Shown here in pieces: positions 59,311 through 64,000 of a DNA stretch of 64,000 nt (the stretch's first letter is position 1; every line of letters starts with the position of its first letter). Under the pieces are notes generated by a model, which was not told the origin of the DNA, did not search any database, and saw nothing but the letters and a program-made list of their open reading frames with translations. The position numbers and the translations under genes are program-made. Source of the stretch: Herbidospora cretacea (GTDB lineage: Bacteria; Actinomycetota; Actinomycetes; Streptosporangiales; Streptosporangiaceae); the NCBI RefSeq assembly GCF_001570605.1, contig NZ_BBXG01000001.1, forward strand, positions 434,001 to 498,000, written 5' to 3'.

Positions 59311-62208
59311 GTGGTGGTTGAACGGTTGCTGCTCGACATCGATCTCGATGGCGACGGGCGGACGACTCTGACGGTGGGGCCCGCGGGGAAACCCGCCGTT
59401 TTCGCCTGCCCGCCCGACCCGCCCGACCTCCGGTGGTACCTGGAGGACTACCTCCGCGCCCCCTACGGCCTCGACTCCAGCCGGGGCCTCGCCGAGGCCG
59501 CCCGCCTGGCCGAATGGGGCGAGGCCCTGTTCGAGGCCGTCTTCGGCCCGGCCGACCGGCACGCCGCCTACGAGGCGGCGCGGGCCGGGGAGGAGCCCGT
59601 CGAGCTGGTGATCCGGTCGTCGGCGGACTGCCCCGACCTGCCGTGGGAGCTCCTGCGCGATCCCGGGCGCGGGCGGTTCCTGGCCCTCGACGGCGTCGCG
59701 GTGGTCCGCGGCGAGCCCGGCGCCGACCCTGGCGCCGACCCTGGCGAGCCCGTGCCCGGGGCGGGGGAGCGGCTGCGGGTGCTGGTCGTGCTCTCCGGGG
59801 GAGATCGCCCGATGATCGCCCGGCCGCTCCTGGAACGGCTGGGCGAGGCCGTCGACCTCGTCGTCCTGCGGCCCGCCACCGTGGCGCGGCTCCGCGAGAC
59901 GCGGGCGGAGGACTTCCAGGTCGTCCACTTCGACGGCCCCCCGGACCCGCACCTGGTCGCGGCGCTGCCGGACGTGCCGCTGGTGATCGCCGACGCCGCT
60001 CTGCCCGAGGTGGGAGCCGGGTCGGTGGTGGCCCTGCCCCACCGGATCGACGCGACGGCCGGGGCCGACTTCCTGGCCTGCCTGTACACGCGGCTCATCG
60101 CGGGGGACACCGTCACCGCCGCCGTGGCCGCCGGACGCGCCCGGCTGGCCGACCGGCCCGACCGCCCGAGCCCCCGGGGACCGCTGCCGCTGAGCGACTG
60201 GATGATCCCCGTCCACCACCTCCGGCGCGACACGTGGTTCCCCGGCCTCGCCGGAGGCACGCCCGAGTCCGCCCCGACCCGCTTCGTGGGCCGCGACGAC
60301 CTCTTCCACGAGCTGGAGGAGGTCGTCCACCACCACAGGGCCGCCCTCCTGCACGGCCCGGCCGGAATCGGGAAGACCGAGCTGGCCCGCGCGTTCGCCC
60401 GCTGGTGGCGCGCCACCGGCGGAGCCGACGAGCTGCTCTGGCACACCGTCCGGCCCGGCTCCGGCCCCGACGAGGTGATCGCCGCCGTCGGCGCCCCCTT
60501 CCTCGGCCGGGAGTTCACCCGCGCCGACCGCGCCGAACGCCGCGAGATGGTGCGGGGGCTGCTGGCCGGGCGGCGGCTGCTCGTCGTCCTCGACGACGCC
60601 ACCCCCGAGGTCGTCGGCGCGGTGACCGGCGCGGTGACCGGCGCGGTGACCGGCGCGGTGACCGGCTCGGAGGGCAGCGCGGTCCTGCTCGTGTCCCGCA
60701 CCTCCGAGATGGGCGGCCTGCCCCGCGTCGAGGTGCCCGGCCTGACCGCCGAGGAGGCGAACAGGTACGCCGACGACCTGCTCCGGGGCCGCCCGGCGGC
60801 CGTGCCGCGCCGCCAGCGGTGGCTGTTCAACGACCTGATGACGGCCCTGGACGGGCACCCCCTCGCCCTGCGGCTGATCCTGCCCCGGCTGGAGGACACC
60901 GAGCCCGAGGACCTGCTGGCCGCCCTGCGCGACGACGGCAAGACCCCTCTCGACGCCGCCGCCCTCTCCACCGTCGCCCGGCTGTCGCCGGACGACCGGC
61001 GGCGGCTGGGCGCGGCGTCCCTGTTCCCGGGGGTGGTGATCGCCGACGTCCTCGGCATGATGTCCCACTTCTGGTCGGCCCCCGGCGCCCTCCTCGGCCT
61101 CGACGCCCCCGCCTGGCGCGCGGTCCTCGACCGCGCCGTCGCGGCCGGTCTGCTCACCCGGGTCCACGTCGACACCGACACCGGCCCCGGCCTCAGCACC
61201 GGCGCGGCGCTGGCCATGGCCCTGGGCCTGTACGACCTCCACCCGGCCCTGCGCCCTTTCCTGGCCGACGGCTGGCGGGCCGTGGACCCGCGCGACTTCG
61301 AGCGCCAGTACGCCGCGACCCGCTTCTCGCTCCTGGAGGCCACCGCCGGGTTCGCCGACCGGCTCCGCCACCAGCTCACCGAGGGCGACACCGAGATGGC
61401 GACCCGGGTCCTGCGCGTCCAGTACGACAGCCTGGCCGGGCTGTTCGGCGCCGCCCTCGACGCCCGCCAGTGGCACAGCGCCCTGCGGATCGCGGCCGTC
61501 CTCACCGCGCGCTGGTCCGGCGACCTCGACGAGGAGGGCCGCGAGTGGACCGCCCGCGCCCGCCGCACCCTGGAGTTCGCCGGCGGCATCGCCCCCGCCG
61601 TCGACGGCCCGGCGGGCGAACTGTGGTTCTTCCTGGTCGCCGGGGACGCCGAACGCCACCTCGCCGCCGGACGCCTCACCGACGCCGGCGAGGCCTACCA
61701 GGCCCTCCTGCGCGCGCTCCCGCAGCGCCCGGTCAGCGCGTCCCTGGTCGCCGTCCAGCACCAGCTCGGCCGGGTGGCCGAGGAGCGGGAACGCTGGGAC
61801 GAGGCCGAGACCTGGTACCGCACCGCCCTGACCGGCAGCGAGGAACTCGACTACCGCCCGGTGATGGCGAGCAGCCGCCACGGCCTGGGCCGGGTCGCCC
61901 ACGAGCGGGGCCGGTTCGACGAGGCCGAGTCGTGGTACCGCACCTCGCTCGACGTCGACGGCGCCCTCGGCGACCGGCGCGTGTCGGCGGCCACCTACCG
62001 CCAGCTGGTCCGGCTCGCCGAGGACCAGAACTCACCGGAGCGCGCTCTCGAGTGGATCCTGCGCTGCACCGGGCTCACCGGCCGCGACCCGGCCGAGATC
62101 GGCGACCGGTGGCGCGAGCTCACCGGCACACCCCTGCCGTCCTCGGTCCGCGACCACCTCGAATGGGCGCGGCCGGGCGGGGACGACCCCGCCCGGCCGG
62201 GCCCCTGA
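59311..62208 (+). CDS. STAND-type NTPase: degenerate CHAT domain, NB-ARC-like ATPase and TPRs
   Basis: A 965-residue protein. Residues 1-310 look like a CHAT (caspase-like) domain: LPWELLRDP, VVHFDG with His206, and the C-terminal FLACLYTRLIAGDTVTAAVAAGRARL. The His-Gly loop is HFDGPPD, however, and the expected catalytic Cys (in LNACQS) is replaced by VIADAALP, so protease activity seems lost. Residues 320-640 are a P-loop NTPase: FVGRDDLF entry, Walker A GPAGIGKTE (349-357), Walker B LLVVLDDA (Asp428, 429), sensor LLVSRTSEM and GHPLALRL. Residues ~750-950 hold TPRs (ERWDEAETWYRTAL, GRFDEAESWYRTSL). The architecture is that of ligand-sensing STAND immune or signalling proteins. A 12-bp repeat follows Walker B. 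Confidence 0.8.
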   Translation: MVVERLLLDIDLDGDGRTTLTVGPAGKPAVFACPPDPPDLRWYLEDYLRAPYGLDSSRGLAEAARLAEWGEALFEAVFGPADRHAAYEAARAGEEPVELVIRSSADCPDLPWELLRDPGRGRFLALDGVAVVRGEPGADPGADPGEPVPGAGERLRVLVVLSGGDRPMIARPLLERLGEAVDLVVLRPATVARLRETRAEDFQVVHFDGPPDPHLVAALPDVPLVIADAALPEVGAGSVVALPHRIDATAGADFLACLYTRLIAGDTVTAAVAAGRARLADRPDRPSPRGPLPLSDWMIPVHHLRRDTWFPGLAGGTPESAPTRFVGRDDLFHELEEVVHHHRAALLHGPAGIGKTELARAFARWWRATGGADELLWHTVRPGSGPDEVIAAVGAPFLGREFTRADRAERREMVRGLLAGRRLLVVLDDATPEVVGAVTGAVTGAVTGAVTGSEGSAVLLVSRTSEMGGLPRVEVPGLTAEEANRYADDLLRGRPAAVPRRQRWLFNDLMTALDGHPLALRLILPRLEDTEPEDLLAALRDDGKTPLDAAALSTVARLSPDDRRRLGAASLFPGVVIADVLGMMSHFWSAPGALLGLDAPAWRAVLDRAVAAGLLTRVHVDTDTGPGLSTGAALAMALGLYDLHPALRPFLADGWRAVDPRDFERQYAATRFSLLEATAGFADRLRHQLTEGDTEMATRVLRVQYDSLAGLFGAALDARQWHSALRIAAVLTARWSGDLDEEGREWTARARRTLEFAGGIAPAVDGPAGELWFFLVAGDAERHLAAGRLTDAGEAYQALLRALPQRPVSASLVAVQHQLGRVAEERERWDEAETWYRTALTGSEELDYRPVMASSRHGLGRVAHERGRFDEAESWYRTSLDVDGALGDRRVSAATYRQLVRLAEDQNSPERALEWILRCTGLTGRDPAEIGDRWRELTGTPLPSSVRDHLEWARPGGDDPARPGP
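60616..60663 (+). repeat. Four perfect 12-bp repeats in the STAND gene
   Basis: ggcgcggtgacc repeated four times without change, encoding Gly-Ala-Val-Thr four times just after Walker B of the NTPase. Copy number could vary without shifting frame. Confidence 0.9.
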
Positions 62209-62209
62209 T

Positions 62210-63481
62210 CTACGCGGGCGGCGGGACCTGGTAGGTCTTGGCCAGGTCGGAGATCGCGTGGTCCTTGAAGATGACCGCGCCGCCGATCGCCTCCTTGTCC
62301 GGCTTCACGATGTACGACGACAGCGACGCCGGCTTGTCGTACACGGAGAAGTCCATCGGCGTCCCGCCGAAGCCGCCCTCCCAGGCGTTCTGCGCGCGGT
62401 GGGCCTTGATGATGCCCTCCCGCGAGAGGTCCTTGGCGGTGCAGGCGGCCTTGAGGGAGTCGCCGATGATGACGGCCTGCGTGTACCCCGACGCCACGCC
62501 CGAGTCGAGCGGCTGCCCGGCGAACTTGGCCTCGTAGTCCTTGATGAGCTTCTCGTACACCGGCAGCGGGGCGGAGATCGGCGCCCCGGCCGTCACCACG
62601 TAGTAGTCCTTGAGCAGGGCCGGCGCGGCGGGCGTGTCGAGGAGCAGCGGGCTGTACGCGGAGTTGCTCCCCACGAACGGCACGTCGAGGCCGGAGGCGA
62701 GGGACACGCCGACCAGCGAGGCCGCCTGGCGGGGCCCGACCGACACCAGGATCGCCTTCACGCCGGCCTTCTTGAACGCCGTCGCCTGCGCGGTCATGTC
62801 CTGGTCGGTGGCCTTGATCTTCTGCTCGACCAGGGTCAGGCCGTTCTTCTCCGCGGCGAACTTCGACCCGTTCAGGGCGCTCTCGCCGTAGTCGCCCTCG
62901 AAGTAGAGGTGGCCGACCTTGTCGCCCGACTTGATGCCCTTCTCCTTCATCAGGAAGTCGACGCCGTTGATCATGTCGACGTCGTAGGTCGTCCCGGTCA
63001 CCTGGATCGCGTCGCTGCCCAGCAGCGACGTCGCCCAGGCGTTCGGGATCGTCAGGATCTTGTCGGCGGTGATCTTCTCCTTGAGCGCCGTCACCATCGG
63101 GGAGCCGATGAACTGCGGGATCGCCGCCGTCCGGGGCGCGACCTCCGCGTAGGCGGCCATCGCCTTCTGGACGTCGTAGCCGTGGTCGCGGACCACCGTC
63201 TCGATGGTCCGGCCGCAGATGCCGCCGGCGGCGTTGAGCTGCTCGAAGTACATCTGCTGGGCCTGCGTGACGCTCTTGCCGAGCGAGGCGTAGGGGCCGG
63301 TCAGGTCGGTGAGGAGGGACAGGGTGATGGTCGTCTCGGTCACGCCGGGACCGGTCTTCACCCCGTCGCCGCCGGTCGCGGTGGCCGGGGCCGCCCCGCC
63401 GGTGGCCTTGTCGCTGGCGCAGGCCGACGCGGCGAGCGCCAGGGCCGCGACGACGACCGCGGCCTTCCTGTTACGGGACAT
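62210..63481 (-). CDS. ABC transporter substrate-binding lipoprotein (second Liv-type system)
   Basis: A 423-residue binding protein with a signal peptide and lipobox (ALALAASAC near residue 21). The mature part has TETTITLSLLTDLTGPYASLGKSVTQAQQMYFEQLNAAGGICGRTIETVVRDHGYDVQKA, as in Leu/Ile/Val or amide/urea-binding family members. The ATG at 63481 has AGGAG 5-6 nt upstream. It overlaps the end of the permease gene by 11 bp, so it is the distal gene of a second transporter operon. It converges tail to tail with the STAND gene (1-bp gap). Confidence 0.92.
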   Translation of the reverse strand: MSRNRKAAVVVAALALAASACASDKATGGAAPATATGGDGVKTGPGVTETTITLSLLTDLTGPYASLGKSVTQAQQMYFEQLNAAGGICGRTIETVVRDHGYDVQKAMAAYAEVAPRTAAIPQFIGSPMVTALKEKITADKILTIPNAWATSLLGSDAIQVTGTTYDVDMINGVDFLMKEKGIKSGDKVGHLYFEGDYGESALNGSKFAAEKNGLTLVEQKIKATDQDMTAQATAFKKAGVKAILVSVGPRQAASLVGVSLASGLDVPFVGSNSAYSPLLLDTPAAPALLKDYYVVTAGAPISAPLPVYEKLIKDYEAKFAGQPLDSGVASGYTQAVIIGDSLKAACTAKDLSREGIIKAHRAQNAWEGGFGGTPMDFSVYDKPASLSSYIVKPDKEAIGGAVIFKDHAISDLAKTYQVPPPA

Positions 63482-64000
63482 GCGGACTCCTGGTTTCTGG
63501 TGAGGGGGAAGGGGAGGAGAGGGGCAGCCGCAGGCGCGGCGGTCTGAGGCGGATCTTCCTGAAGAGCCCCAGAAGGCCGCCCGGCAGGAAGAGGACGACC
63601 GTGACGACGGCCGCGCCGTAGAGGATGCGGGCGGCCTCGGCGGGGGAGACACCCCCCGGTGTCCCCGGGGCGGCCACCAGCGGGATCGAGTCGCTGTACT
63701 TGGTGAGCAGTTGCGGGAGCAGGGAGACGAACATCGCGCCGACGACCGCGCCGCCGACCGACCCCAGTCCGCCGATGACGATCATGGCCAGGTAGTCGAG
63801 GGACAGCAGCACGCCGAAGTACTCCGGCACGGTCCGCTGGAAGACCAGTGCCAGCAGGACGCCGGCGAGGCCCCCGTACATGCTGGACAGGACGAAGACC
63901 CCGGCCCGGTAGCGCGCGACCGGCACCCCCATCACGCCGGCCGCGATCTCGTGGTCGCGGATGGTGTTCATGGCCCGCCCGGGACGGCCCTTCAGCACGC
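63471..64000 (-). CDS. Branched-chain amino acid-type ABC permease (LivM), 5' part outside the window
   Basis: The last ~175 residues of a LivM-type permease that continues beyond base 64,000. The coupling loop (LKGRPGRAMNTIRDHEIAAGVMGVPVARYRAGVFVLSSMYGGLAGVL) and LDYLAMIVIGGLGSVGGAVVGAMFVSLLPQLL are diagnostic. A ~60-residue loop (LLTKYSDSIPLVAAPGTPGGVSPAEAARILYGAA) and a basic Pro/Ser-rich tail follow, as in many actinobacterial LivM proteins. Confidence 0.88.
   Translation of the reverse strand, partial: VLKGRPGRAMNTIRDHEIAAGVMGVPVARYRAGVFVLSSMYGGLAGVLLALVFQRTVPEYFGVLLSLDYLAMIVIGGLGSVGGAVVGAMFVSLLPQLLTKYSDSIPLVAAPGTPGGVSPAEAARILYGAAVVTVVLFLPGGLLGLFRKIRLRPPRLRLPLSSPSPSPETRSPHVP

Overview
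The window is about 72% GC (estimated by eye) with long codon-biased genes, GTG and TTG starts and many 4-bp ATGA/GTGA overlaps. Together with actinobacteria-typical families (DUF574 methyltransferase, DUF2332, the CE1758/CE1759 flavin pair, LAL-type LuxR regulators, family 2B encapsulins), it points to the chromosome of a filamentous actinomycete. Streptosporangiales is my guess from gene style; the sequence does not prove it. No rRNA, tRNA, IS element, integrase or CRISPR array was seen.

Layout. 1-13,720 is a mixed housekeeping and accessory stretch: a partial DUF574 methyltransferase, a class III nucleotide cyclase, a TetR-like/repeat regulator with a perfect palindromic operator, a 2-oxoglutarate dioxygenase with an unknown partner, a macrodomain protein, hydrolases, DUF2332, DUF421, a RibD-like reductase, GNAT, the CE1758/CE1759 monooxygenase-reductase pair and a HAD hydrolase. 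13,764-18,978 holds phosphoglucomutase and a three-gene molybdenum hydroxylase of the form II CoxLMS type. 18,953-28,387 (minus strand) is a compact seven-gene RiPP operon with the full enzyme set of a lactazole-like thiopeptide. It contains a 57-residue precursor, a split LanB-type dehydratase, two SpaB_C-type proteins (Glu elimination and pyridine synthase), a tandem SagB-like dehydrogenase, a YcaO cyclodehydratase and a large leader-binding ThiF-like protein. Its promoter carries a 14-bp palindrome identical to the Streptomyces CebR (cello-oligosaccharide repressor) box, and an acetylxylan esterase gene faces the other way.

28,830-44,751 contains the esterase, a TetR/acyl-CoA dehydrogenase/SDR group, an MFS transporter whose natural start is followed by an in-frame stop, acetyltransferase and VOC genes, a sigma-region-4-like protein fused to an anti-sigma zinc motif and membrane anchor, a divergent MarR/NmrA pair, hemerythrin, a thiamine-binding protein, a stand-alone PD-(D/E)xK-like protein, D-amino-acid oxidase, a 35-residue small gene with its own terminator, a lipoprotein, a TauE/SafE permease and a two-component system.

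44,748-48,600 is a two-shell family 2B encapsulin locus: two paralogous shell proteins with inserted cNMP-like domains, separated by a strong intrinsic terminator, followed by a coupled polyprenyl synthase that is the presumed cargo. A TetR regulator resembling gamma-butyrolactone receptors is divergent from it. 49,568-58,903 contains IclR and LAL regulators, a degenerate AMP-binding protein and a five-gene Liv-type ABC transporter. 59,311-62,208 encodes a STAND-like protein (degenerate CHAT domain, NB-ARC-type NTPase, TPRs) behind a perfect palindrome. The window ends in a second Liv-type transporter on the minus strand (binding protein plus partial permease).
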